Positions 23,746 to 34,703 of a DNA stretch of 64,000 nt are shown one piece after another. Position 1 is the first letter of the stretch; each line of letters begins with the position of its first letter. This stretch comes from Eudorina sp. 2006-703-Eu-15. Its lineage: Eukaryota > Chlorophyta > Chlorophyceae > Chlamydomonadales > Volvocaceae. The position numbers and the translations under genes were made by a program. A model generated the notes under the pieces. That model did no database searches. It worked only from the letters and a program-made list of their open reading frames with translations, and was not told the origin of the DNA. The DNA is taken from positions 1,245,316-1,309,315 of the forward strand of contig BDSI01000012.1 in assembly GCA_003117195.1 (NCBI GenBank), given 5' to 3'.

Positions 23746-24575
23746 CGACATACACTTGACAAAGAGAACGTTTAACGTTGAAAAGTGACGTCGAGCGTTT
23801 CCTTTTGTGCCGCACCAGCACCAGCACTAGAAATAAGCATGAGGAGTGCATGCGCCTGACACCGGACTGGGCATTGCCACAGCCGTGCGACGCTCGTGCG
23901 ATGCCAGATAGATGCCCCTGTACCCGGTGGGTCAGCCTCCACGCAGACTGACCACGGCCACGGTGCCCTGTCTCCTACTCCTTGTGGGCCAAATGCAGAT
24001 TACGAATACGCGCATCGTCAGGTCAGCTTGCTTGCATTTGAGCGCACTGTGCACCGACTGCGTGTTGCAGGGTGTTGTGCATGACCCACCTCACCCATAC
24101 ACCTCGATACACACCCTGCGCAGATCTTCTAAACACGCACACAACACACTGCTAGACCGTGTACCTTATGCACAGAGCCAGGCAGCTTGGACCCGCACAT
24201 TCGAACGCGGCATGCATGCCAATCCCCTCCTCGCAGCTTCCACCTCTGGTTACAACAGCCGCCCTGAGCCGCCCTCCCTTTCCTGTCGGCCTCTCCACAA
24301 AAACGTGTATCGGTAGTTCGGTACGCACAACGAAGTAGGGCACCAGCCTCTCGCCCTCATCCATCCTCTCCTGATTTTCTCACACCTCCTATACACCGAT
24401 GATCCCGTTGGGGTCCGCTGTAACATTCATTCATTCACCTCCTTTCCTGACATTTTGTTCCTGGGCTGCAACGATTAAATCTGATTATCTGCAGCGATTG
24501 ATTCTGATCAAGTAGTGCCGGGAGTGTGGAGAGCCAAGGCAACGAACGCCCTAACGAGCCGAGCCGCCTAGCTAG

Positions 24576-25712
24576 CTAGCGCAACGCCTTCTCGAACACA
24601 CTGCCCAGCAAGCGCCCCGGCACATCGCCGCCGTCCGGCCCGGCCGCTCCGATGTAGTCCATGCTCAGAGGCGCCTTGCCCAGCCGCCCCACAGCCTCCA
24701 GCCGACACCAGAGCTCGCCGTAGCTCACCTTGCCTCGGGCCGCTTCCGCGCCCGCTGCTGCCCCGCCTGCCAGAATGGAGTGCAGCTCCTGGATGAGTCG
24801 ATTGGCCTGCTCCACGTCGATAGTTTGATAGGGATCGCAGCCGAGGATTCGGAGGCCGCGGCAGGGGAAGGTACCCAACAGACGGTTGTTGGTTTTGGAG
24901 CCCGCATTGGGTGGCGGGGAATAGGCGCCGGCAGCAGCGCCGCCGCCAGCAGCGGCGTCGGCGCCGCTGTCGGAGGCTCTTGGCCGCTGCGGCGATCGGT
25001 CCGAGTCCAGGAAAGCCCGAGCCGCCAGCTGGCCGCGGATCTCCTCGTGGACCAAGATGAACACCTGCCACCAACAACCGACAAAACCAATCAACGTGGA
25101 TCGATAGCTAGACATGAGAACGGGGGACACCTGCCTGCTTGCTTTCAGCGGTCTGCATGCTGAGCGGCCAAGTTGTGTTGCTTGGCGCATGTTCTGCCGG
25201 GAGTGATCTCTCGCGAGGATTCATTTGCCAGCTAGGATTGGATTCGCTTGAGGATGCGAGTATGCTGGCTGCTGGCTGACCAGCTCGCGGTTTCTCGGCC
25301 GGCCTAGATAGAAGACGGGCATGTCACCTGTACATACCGGTAGTGAGATCTTCGCCCTACCTACAGTTCCCTTCAGTACCTGTACGAGCGTGCCTGAGAA
25401 CGTCTTCAGGGCGGTCTGCAGCTCGTCCTCCCGCAGTGTCTCATTCCGCTGTATGGAGAGGACCCCTGGGCAGCCGGTCTGGTTCCAGACGCCGCGGCCC
25501 AGGAAGACCAGCGCGAGGACGCGGTCTTCAAGGGGTCCGTGCGAGGGATGCAGCGCCGACTGAACAGCACGCAGGAAGCCATCCTTGTCGACGACAAATT
25601 TTACTTGGTGCTGGGGGAAATGCGCGAGGATGAGCTCGTTGAGAAGGTCTTTTCGGAGGCCCGCGAACCGCCGGTCGAGCGGCGGGTAGAAGACGATCGC
25701 AATTCGGCTCAT
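24576..25712 (-). CDS. Hypothetical protein, two exons
   Basis: Family not recognised. Exons 25712-25380 and 25064-24576 join in phase 0 across a GT-AG intron (donor CAG|GTACTG), giving 273 aa. The N-terminal half, beginning MSRIAIVFYPPLDRRFAGLR, looks like an ordinary alpha/beta domain. It is followed by LVQ|VFILVHEEIRGQLAARAF. A 40-residue Ala/Gly/Ser-rich linker comes next, then a second folded stretch with LLGTFPCRGLRILGCDPYQT and IDVEQANRLIQELHSIL. No signal peptide or membrane segment is seen. Retaining the intron would give a 163-aa product stopping at 25221. A TTACA (TGTAA on the minus strand) is at 24250-24254. Coding character and clean splicing argue that it is real. Confidence 0.6.
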
Positions 25713-28136
25713 GATGGATGGATTCGGTGAAACTTTGGTTGAAACCGGTTATATTGCGGGGAAGTACGGGAGTCGCGGACGGTCAAGGAAGTTGGTAGAC
25801 TGTTCGCGTAGATGTGCCACGCCGAGGTTTTGTCCTGCAGGTTCAGGGCACCAGGCCGCGCGGGAAGATATTCGTAAGATTCGTAGAGTGAAGATAGATC
25901 GGCACGAGGTCCAAAAGCAGATAACGGCTAATCCGTGCGCTTGTTTTTCTTTGAAAACGAGTTAGAGTTGGTGGAGAAACCCGAGAACCTGCAATCATTA
26001 AGTGCACCTTTGGTGCACCAGTGCAAAACAGCCCACAATCAGTTCGTCAACGTGAGAAAGGAATTAGATAGAATACAAAGAGACAGGGAAGATGACAAGA
26101 AAACATGCTCCAAGCTGCATCGGATGGTGTAGTGGCAAAACGGTAGGTACTGCCGTGTTCCGTGTACTACATGGTACAGTAAGGCGTCCGACCGTATGAC
26201 CTGCTTCGAAATCACAGCCCGGAGTAGCAGTTTGTATGGCTTGGATTTAGTGGACAGCGCCTGGCTTCAGTTACAAAGTGAATCCACGCAGTATGCCCTG
26301 CCTACCTCAGCACCACTTCCTGGTTCGTGGTCTTCGCGGCGTCGTAGGGGTTACGTGGCGCGTGCCCGACTTCCATGAGTGCCTGCTCCCGCACATTACA
26401 TTTTCATGTTTTGTCGGATTTGTGTGCAGTGCGAATCTTGGAGCGTGTCAGGTAGGGCTCGTTCGTCTATCGTGGGTGATCTGAGCTCCTCCCGCTACTT
26501 CGATGCCCCTGGTCGGCCGACCAGCATCTAGGTCAACGGGCTGATGGGCAGCGAATCACCGAACCGCCAATACGCTCGAATCCTGAACTGGTGATACCAT
26601 ATGAAGGTATGATAGACACGGTATGGGACGGGGCCTAATGTCGCGGGGCGCCCCTTCTGCTTCCTCTAGCGCCAGCCCACCTGCTTGCTTGCGGGATGAT
26701 TTGAAGACAAGTTGAAGACATGCACACAGGGCGCTAGGGCAATCGCTTCTGCACAAGACTAAGGTGGACTTGGTGCATACATACAGGCCTCACCCAAGTG
26801 AGCCTGAGAGACCCATCCTGCTTGTGTACTGCTTAGAGACTACGTTTGTGGCAACCAGCAAGGTCGTTACAAAAGATGACGGCGCTGCATGGCATACTGC
26901 TGAGCCGCGCCAACCGCGCGCCTCCAGCCCGTCACACAGCCATGGATTGTGAGCCGACAGCGACCATCCACGCGTCCAGCCATTCTGTACACAACCAGGA
27001 AGCGCCAGGAGCCGTACGTACTACTCGACGGCGCCAGAATGCGGGTGTAGGGACCCAAGGCCGCACCGCCAGGCGGCGAGTAAGGTGGCAATCCGCCTGT
27101 GGCGCGAAGGACACCCAGGGCCAGGGACCCAGGAACGCTGTCTTGGGGCCGTATCCACCCGATCGCATCATCATTGAATACTGAGTTTATGTGGTCAACC
27201 GCACTATCACGATGGGGGCGGTCAGTGTCAACAAGCGGAACAGGGAGCACGCCTGTTCCGTTAGGTAGCTAGGTAGGCAGGTACGACAAGTACGTCAAGC
27301 AGGCCGATGGTAATGATAATGATGATATTGCCAAATGTCCAGATGGGGACATGTACGTACATGGCGGCGCAGATGACGACGTACGCGTGTACGACAAGCG
27401 AGCAAAGCACACGAAGCATACCCTTGAACACCGCGCTAGGCCGGGGCAGCGCCAGCGCGCCTCTCGCAGTCTCTCGTCGCCAATAATTCCCTTCACTGTC
27501 CTTCCAAATACTCGCGCCGCCAGAAAGCACAGGCAGGTGCGCGTCTCGCCGAACCCCCTCCGCTGATTAATAAATGAATGAAGGGCAAGATGGCCACCAC
27601 TCTCGTCAGCAGGCCCTCAGCAGCAACATATGTGTTGCCGTTATTAACCACCATTACCGTATTGTCACAAACTGTTACAACCGCCGCGCATATCGCTACC
27701 ACAATAGCTTCAACGACGAGTCAGAAGGGAGCTAATGTTTCAGCTGCCGTCATGCCAAGCACATTTGAGGTTTTTCTAGGCGTTTCCAGCACGCCTGCGG
27801 CGTCTATGCGTGCTGGCATACAATATCAACCTGCCGAGCGCGGTCGTCGTACAACGACATGGTGCCTGAACGCATACATACATAAATGGCTGCAAACTCC
27901 GGACATCAATGCACGCAGCCCCTGAAATGTCACATGTCCACAACACCTCTCTTGCGTCTTTCCACGGTGCCGTATCTCCTATAAGAACCCCCTGCCGCCG
28001 CCGACCACACAAGAGCGCTCGTGGGTGCATCTGCGTCCCGGCCGAACGTGAGGAACCCCACCGTTTGTCAACAAAAACAGCGAAACCGCGAAAAGAGACC
28101 CTCCGCGCGCGGGCGACATCCTGCTCCGCCTTCAAG

Positions 28137-28166
28137 CAAACAAGCAAGCAAGCAAGCAAGCAAGCA
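28137..28166. repeat. (CAAG)n microsatellite
   Basis: Seven or more CAAG units in a row. Confidence 0.9.
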
Positions 28167-28330
28167 CAACCACCACGCGCGACTATTTGTGTCATCGAAC
28201 CGATGCAACGCCCCTGTGGCGGCTCCCACCGGGGGACGGAACGCCCGCCAAACCACCAGATGTGCCCTGCACCGCACATTCGCCCATTCGCAGCAGCCGC
28301 CCATCCGCCGCTTCGTTGACCAAATAACAT

Positions 28331-28414
28331 TCTGAGAATACGACTTCCCCCAAAGGGGATTATTTTGGAATGATCTCTTGAGAATACGACTTTCCCAGAG
28401 GGGAATGATTTGAA
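28331..28414. repeat. Tandem pair of ~40-nt units with small palindromes
   Basis: Two adjacent units start TGAGAATACGACTT(T/C)CCC. Each contains a short CCCC...GGGG palindrome and ends with an ATGATTT-like run. Confidence 0.7.
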
Positions 28415-28627
28415 GTCCTTTATAATTAGTCCTTTATACTTAATGACGCCAACACCCATGTCAACCCGAGGACACTCCACATGGCGCACCCGGGCCTAAC
28501 TAGGCCAGCACCCCGCTCACAGGGGTAGCGCAGTAGGCGCGGTCTCAGCAGGGGGGGGCTAAAAAGAAAAGGAAATCAAAACCCAGAAGGGGCACGTAGC
28601 AGCAAGGGCGCACGGCGACCCCCCCCA

Positions 28628-28661
28628 ACCACCACCACCACCACCACCACCACCACCACCA
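28628..28661. repeat. (ACC)n microsatellite
   Basis: Eleven ACC triplets in a row. Confidence 0.9.
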
Positions 28662-29465
28662 AACAAAAATGCGCGAGTGAACACGTTTCGACCCCGTGGT
28701 GTCGACGGGGCCGCCCACGACCAGTCGGCTACCCCGCCAACGCCTGGTGCGCCAAGTCTCCAGCGCGTGCGGGGCTGCAGTCCGACCCGAGTAGCAGCCC
28801 TCGTGCCGCAGGCCGGAGCCCAAGGAGCAACCGCAGAGAAACAAGGATAGCTCTTCGTGTTCTTCCATTTCTCCTGTTCATCGTGCGTGAGGGTTCACGG
28901 CCAGGGTCCATGGCCAGGGCGTCTCAAAATGGAGAGGGGGCCGATCCGCCCTGGGGGCCACATCACCAGGTGGATCCAAAATGCCCCGTACCGTATATGC
29001 GGTGCTGCCCGCGAGGGCCGCGCCACCCTCCTCGCCCGCGCCTTTTCCGATAGCGGCCACCCAGCTGTTCACAGACGCGCCATGCCTGATACGCGGAAGG
29101 ATGGGCGTGTTTAGAACGTGTACGTCCATGTGCGCTGCCCAACCTCCGGCGCTGATCCCCTCTCGCGCGCGCACAGCGCGCAAATAGTCATGCAGGTACG
29201 GCGACGTGTACGGCAACAGACATCCCCGGCTCTGACCCGCCGTCAACCTGGATTTAAATTCTGCACTGCTTGCGTTCCATCATGTGCCACATGTGTACAA
29301 CCACCACCACAATCACCACAACGGACACGTGCTCAGCCGCCCCCACCTAAAAACCTTGACGGTCACAGACAGGGCGCATTGGCTAAACTGACGTGTTGGA
29401 CCTGTCTCCAGTGCTCCATCCATTCAATCCATTATTGAATTGCAACATAAATGGACACGCATTCC

Positions 29466-29521
29466 GCCTGCAACGATTGCAAACACACCCCATCCCGCCT
29501 GCAACGATTGCAAACACACCC
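29466..29521. repeat. Direct repeat of about 27 nt
   Basis: GCCTGCAACGATTGCAAACA followed by CACCC occurs twice with only a few bases between. Each copy contains TGCAACGATTGCA, itself nearly palindromic. Confidence 0.85.
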
Positions 29522-29727
29522 AACCTTAACCTCGCATTCTCTAGAGGGCCAGACAGCAACCGATAACTCGTCGAGCAGGCGGCTCGAACGCCCGGTCGGG
29601 CGGCAGCTACCGTCTGCGGAGGCCTACTCGGCCCCCCTTGTCCACTTCCCGCACGGCTGCCGCCTGCCAGCCATCACCCCGCCAATGAACAGCAAGGGCT
29701 TGCGGCCCCGCGGAGGGAGGAGCCTCC

Positions 29728-32244
29728 TCACTCAACCGGTGTCAGCGACACGAGCCCATCCGAGGTGCCAGTTTGAGTAACCCCCACCTCGGTCTGGCGC
29801 CGGTTGTGTATGCCGTGTCCGGTAACGACGGGCGGCAGCGGGGTTGACAGGGAAACCTTCAGCGCCTCCGGTCCTGCCAGCCCCGCCGCCTGCGGCAGAA
29901 ACACCTCGTGATGCAGAGAGAAGCGGCGCGGCGGCTGCGGCAGCAGCTGTGGCTGTTGCAGCGACCTGGTCGCGGCGGCGCCGGCCCCGGAGGTGCTGCA
30001 GTACGCCTGGTACGACCCGCGACGCGAGGGGAAGAACGTCGATGCCGGCGGCACCAGACCGGCCGCGTCACACCTTCGCGCCGCCGGCACCGCCGACGGG
30101 GGCCTCAAGGCGTCCCGATAGCAGCAGCCGTCGCCGTCGTCGTCGCCGTCTCCCGCCGCTTCCTCCTCCCGAAGCTCTGGGGCTGGGGGCCGGAACAGCG
30201 ACTGCGGGCGGCCCACGGGGGAGCTGCCGCCGCTGCAGCCGCCCGAGGCGGCGCCGCTCGTCCAGGCCAACAACGCGTGGGGCCCGCGGGATGCGACCGC
30301 GGAGTCGGAGCGCAGCGGTGACGGCGCCGACGGGTTGGAGCGGTAGGCCCGGGACAGGGCGGAGGGCACGAGCGGCGCGCCGTTCACGGCCAGGGCCTTG
30401 CGTTCCGCGGCGCAGCGGCGCTGGTTGAGGTCGGGGAAGGAGATGGCTGTCTGGGACTCGGACGACATCCGGAGCTGGGGGGAGAAGGAGGAGAAGGGCG
30501 AGGAGGGTGAGCCACAGGAGAGGGCGTTGGAGGTGCTGGTGCCAACGGGAGACGCGGGCGTGGGGCTGGGAGAGGTCTGGGTGATGTGGCTGCAGCTGGA
30601 GAGGCGACGCCTGCTGTCGCCGGGCGGCAGCAGCGGCGGATGCGGCTGCAGCGGCACGGGGAAGAGCTGAGAGGAGGAAGAAGAAGGGGACTGAGGCGTG
30701 GCCGGGTCCCACTGGAGTAAGACCGTCGAGGTGCGGCGGAGCGCGCGGCGGCTGGGCTGGACGCTGACAGCGCGACGCACTTGGGCATCGTTCGGGGGCT
30801 CATGGCAAATGCTGCGCCGCATTGCACTCCGCATTGACTTTTGGCGGACAGCAGCCAGTTCGGCTTCAATTTCGGCATCGCTGCATTCTTGCTCCTCGCG
30901 CAAGCTCCTCGAAGATCGGCGCACCAGACTGGATTCACGTTCATCGTCGTCAATTCGGAGTTGTTCAAGATTTGCCTTGAAAGTAGTCAAGTGGTCTGAT
31001 GCCTCCGACCGCTCGTTGCAGGTCGAGTGTATCCCGTAATCGCTGCGAGTGCGGCTCTGCAGGCATACCTCTAGTTCTGCAAGTAAACGTGCAGAACGCT
31101 GGTATTCTTCAGCAAGATCCGAAATTATTTTGGTGCAGTCCCCATCCAGCGCCATGGTGCCAAGGGCTTTTCGTTGGCCACACTCGCAAATCACAGAATG
31201 AATGTCCTTAATCCAGTTGCAGACGCTCTGGCCAAGGATTGTCCTCTCATGTCGGACGGAACAGAAGGCTCGCAAAACTTCAACATATGACAATACCTTT
31301 ATCTTTCGAAAGCTTAGCGTGTCACATTAAAATACTGTCAGTATCTCACCAGCCCATGTGCCAATGTTTGTCGACTGTCGTAGAGTGTGTCAAGTTTCAG
31401 AAGGTGAACTCTCAGACCAAATCCATACAAACGTAGTATATATGCTCACGTATAATGGATGCTGAGATTCTAGATACCCGCAACTGCATCCTCAGCTGAA
31501 AGCGCTGCGTCGAGGCCTTGCCTATTTTTGCTATAGAGTTATAGCAATCTGTTCCACAGGAAACGGCAGCTGTTGCAATTTGGAATGTTAAATGTCCTTC
31601 ATTCACTTGCTGCGGTACGACCTGTCGAACCCGGTCGAGGGACGACAACAACGCAAAGTATGCTTTGCGCAAAAGGTCTTTCTGAGACAACTTTTTTAAT
31701 TCATTGAGGTTCAATGGGTGATGGCCGGCCGCGGCCAGTGCGCGAGCCAGCTTGCAATCCAGCCGTAGCCAATTACTAATCGTTCCTTCGTGTCCTGTTA
31801 CAGGGCTCTAAGGCATGAAATTATTAGTGCAGCCTGCAATTTACATATGCTGTTGATTGCAGTACCTGGCGGCCGGCACTGGACGGCTCACCATACGGAT
31901 GATACGGTAGGGCTTCTCCCGACCCATACCGGGTGTTTTTAAGATTCATACGTAATTTATAACTTTCCTTCGATTTGATCAGGTCCTCTTCATCTATGCA
32001 AACGTGCCACAGCACATTCCCGTCGGAAAGGTACTCCAGCATTTTGTCCTCAAGTATCGTCAGGGGACTTGGATGCGAATCGTGAAGCGCAATCCTGCTG
32101 ATTGGGTGTGACATTGCATTTCTCCGGGATGAATTTGCACCAAGCCACACCCAGACCGTAAACGAGGGGTAAAGCATAGGCCCTTGAGTGTCGAATTTGT
32201 GAGACCTCTGCGGGGTCAGCCGTAACATTTGTTCAACTGGAAGA
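29728..32244 (-). CDS. Hypothetical multi-exon protein, 5' end unresolved
   Basis: Family not recognised. Three exons join in phase: 32244-31866, 31807-31478 and 31296-29728, with at least 758 codons. The first and third borders are the least certain; the last acceptor would be AAG. Exon 1 enters with one base from an unseen upstream exon, or the start is the internal ATG giving MLRLTPQRSHKF. The N-terminal part is mixed alpha/beta (PMLYPSFTVWVWLGANSSRR). Exon 2 is helical and Leu-rich (LNELKKLSQKDLLRKAYFAL). The large last exon starts helical (SYVEVLRAF, IISDLAEEYQRSARLLAELE) and becomes a ~350-residue Ser/Pro-rich disordered tail. Codons in exons 1-2 are notably less G/C-ended than in neighbouring genes. 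A cytoskeletal or signalling scaffold is possible but only a guess. Confidence 0.5.
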
Positions 32245-32739
32245 CTGAAGTACAATATCAGTCAACAGTACTGCCGTAAGGAGGATCCTGGGCCCCTGAC
32301 TCTCGACAACCAAGTCGGAGGTTGAGACTGGAGACGCCTGAGAGCGGCTGGAGAGCAAGCAGCAGGCTGAGCCGATGTCGCCGCCTCTCTGTCAGCACAG
32401 GGCAGTTCAGTCGATTGTAGCGCAGGTTGCAGTGTACCGTGCGCCCCATGAGTCATCGGCGTCATGCACGAGGCGGAGCCCTTGGGATGGGCAGCCGGGC
32501 ACGCGAGCAGGGGGCCATTTGGACCTTCCCGGTTGCCTTTACACGCTGCTACGTGCCACTGTCTAAAGCTCTACTGCACACCGGGGACGGCTGAGGAAGA
32601 CATCTTGCACTGACCCCGTCACCCCAGCCCCCGTGTCTCGCCCTGCCCAGCAACCCTGTCTGAGGCCCTCCGCCCAGCAACCCTCGCAGAGGCCCTCCGC
32701 CCAGCAACCCTGTCAGAGCCTGAGGGAGCCTGAAGGCTT

Positions 32740-32940
32740 TTAATTTTCATCCAGGAATCGTAAGCCACACAGTGTGACCTGAGCAATCGATCGACGGAAA
32801 TGGGCGCGATTCAGAAGCGTACACATGGCGTCCGAACCATCGTCTTTTGCATAAACATCGAGCGTAAACGCTCGTCCCGTACGCACTTCTATTGCCCCAA
32901 AGACACTGAAGTCGAACCGTCTAATGTCGCAAACCGTCAT
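32740..32940 (-). pseudogene. Pol-like retroelement fragment in the left arm of inverted repeat 2
   Basis: The minus strand is open and reads CDIRRFDFSVFGAIEVRTGR followed by AFTLDVYAKDDGSDAMCTLL. The right arm encodes the same sequence in opposite orientation. Its exact place within a polyprotein was not determined. Confidence 0.6.
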
Positions 32941-33478
32941 TGGCGCTAAGTCAGCAACATCGGTCCGGTGCCTCCGTCGGATTTGCTCTTCACCCCCGCA
33001 TAGGTGTCACGGCCTAGCTGGGAAGCCACCTACTTCGCGTTTCCGCTCCGAATGGCAGCCACTCGGAGCGGAAAGGCCGCGCGCTGACGAAGGACGACTG
33101 GGACTTGTATCTGAAGAATGGTCTCTGCACTCGGTGCGGCCTCAAGGGCCACATCGCGAAGAAGTGCACCACGGACTTAGAGGCATCCCTTAAGAACGCG
33201 AAGTAGGTGGCTGCCCAGCTAGGTCGTGACGCCTATGCTGGGGCGAGACGCACCTCAGACGGAGGCACCGAACCGATGTACCATGCTGCTGACGTAGCGC
33301 CTACGACGGTCTGCGACATTAGACGGTTCGACTTTTGTGTCTTTGGGGCAATAGAAGCGCGTACGGGACGAGCGTTTACGCTCGATGCTTATGCAAAAGA
33401 TGATGGCTCGCACGCCATGTGTAATCGTTACGCTTCTGAATCGCGCCCATTTCCGTCGATCGATTGCTCAGGTCACAC
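32772..33478. repeat. Retroelement-derived long inverted repeat 2
   Basis: The arm 32772-32978 is the reverse complement of 33258-33478. Identity by eye is about 90% or more, the main difference being a 7-nt insertion near 33425. Shared stretches include CGACATTAGACGGTTCGACT, TTTGGGGCAATAGAAG, GTACGGGACGAGCGTTTACG and CCGTCGATCGATTGCTCAGG. The 279-nt centre carries a Gag zinc knuckle. The same 3' tail as at inverted repeat 1 follows at 33488. Confidence 0.9.
33084..33206 (+). pseudogene. Gag C-terminal fragment with CCHC zinc knuckle
   Basis: The frame reads LTKDDWDLYLKNGLC followed by a C-x2-C-x4-H-x4-C knuckle (CTRCGLKGHIAKKC) and ends in a TAG stop. This is the typical nucleocapsid end of a retrotransposon Gag. 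The 5' part of Gag is missing. Confidence 0.7.
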
Positions 33479-33482
33479 GTAA
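33207..33482 (+). pseudogene. Pol-like fragment in frame after the Gag stop
   Basis: It continues in the same frame directly after the TAG, reading VAAQLGRDAYAGARRTSDGG and then the conserved CDIRRFDF and RTGRAFTLDAYAKDDGS blocks. A 7-nt insertion relative to the left arm shifts the frame after AMCN, so the end is garbled and stops at 33480. Confidence 0.55.
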
Positions 33483-33487
33483 TCAGG

Positions 33488-33722
33488 TTCTCCTCGTCCT
33501 AGCTTCCTTCCGAGGGGTTTAACCTCGTTGCTTAGAAGCCGAAACGGCTTCCGTACAGTTTCCTTTCGACAGTAACCACCGAGGGGTCACTCATTGCGGT
33601 GCCTCTTGGCGATACCACTTCATGCTATACCGATCGAGCATGTATTCTATTCCTACAAAATAGTTATTTCATATTCAGTTTCCTTTTGCGCTCCTTAGGT
33701 CGCACAGCGACTGAGTCCTCGC
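33488..33722 (+). repeat. Shared 3' tail of the retroelement, copy 2
   Basis: Collinear with 23482-23745, as described there. The left half of the copy 1 hairpin is not conserved here. Confidence 0.75.
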
Positions 33723-34031
33723 GCTGCAACACCGCTGCAGCCAGGTACAGGTGCGGTTAGACGCAACGGCTTACCGGATGGTGGGGGACCCAAATGGGCG
33801 CCCTATGTTGTGAGCTTCTGTACGGCGTTGCCGTTCCGGCTTACAGGTATTCCAACTTCCACCGGCCAGCGCGCAGCTCATTCGGGGCGCAGCGTTTGGG
33901 CGGCTCGAACACTTCAGGTTGGCATGTGGGTTGGCTCCCCTCGGGGGCAGCGCAGGTGGCGGGTGCTCCATCGGGACGCCAGGCAGCGGCCAGGACCGCC
34001 CGAAGCTGACCTCTACCCCTGGGAGCCGTCC

Positions 34032-34077
34032 CTGCACCCCTACACCCCTGCACCCCTACACCCCTGCACCCCTGCAC
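34032..34077. repeat. GCACCCCTACACCCCT tandem repeat
   Basis: About three to four units of TGCACCCCTACACCCC, in the 3' flank of the GNL1-type gene. The rest of 33750-34703 shows no supported gene. Confidence 0.85.
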
Positions 34078-34703
34078 CGACCTGATGATGCCACCTAAAT
34101 CCGAATCGGGTGGGTGCCGCTGCGGGCGCACCGTCGCACCTTCCTCCACCCCGCCGCTCCCTCTCCCCGGCCCCAAGCGCACGCACACGCACACTCAAAA
34201 GGGGAGGGATGTCGATGCGGTCTGCCTCCATTCCCCTGCACCCACCTCCCCGCGAGTCGCGACCGACGACGACCCCGAAGCGGTCCCTGGTGGACTCCCC
34301 GCAAATCCCGCAGGCCCCGCGCAGCGCTGTAGCCGCTTCCCCCTGTACAACTAACTCTTCAAAGCAAAGCCAGGCCCTCGTTGCGAGTTCGCTAATCGTA
34401 CAACCTCCGTGCAGCTCCATGCAGCGCGCCGGAATATGTCCCATCTATCCGCAGGCAGCTGCGAGCGCAACACTTCCGCGGGAGGTCCCACCAACACCGC
34501 TCCTCCCGTGGCACGTGCACGTGACCTGCGCTGCCAACCGGATCCATATCGTCCAACCAATCAATACCTACCCCGACCGACCCGACCGAGTTGCCTCTCC
34601 GCTACCTCTGCATCCGGTGTCCCATGGGCCTGAGGCCCTGACAGCAATACGGCACACAAAGCCCAGCAGCCACAGTGCCGCAATGCTCGGCCGGCCGCGC
34701 CCT

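Larger units (their letters stand above)
25713..29727. other. Intergenic region without a supported gene
   Basis: No frame shows recognisable protein content with credible splice borders. Short tandem repeats are listed separately. A tRNA-like A-box/B-box pair near 26.12-26.21 kb was examined and not accepted. Confidence 0.45.

Noticed and set aside
26118..26215. Possible second tRNA: an A-box-like TGGTGTAGTGG and a B-box-like GCTTCGAAATC about 80 nt apart
   Set aside because: No acceptor or T-stem pairing could be built and the B box deviates at key positions. It may be a relic of a tRNA or SINE but cannot be supported.
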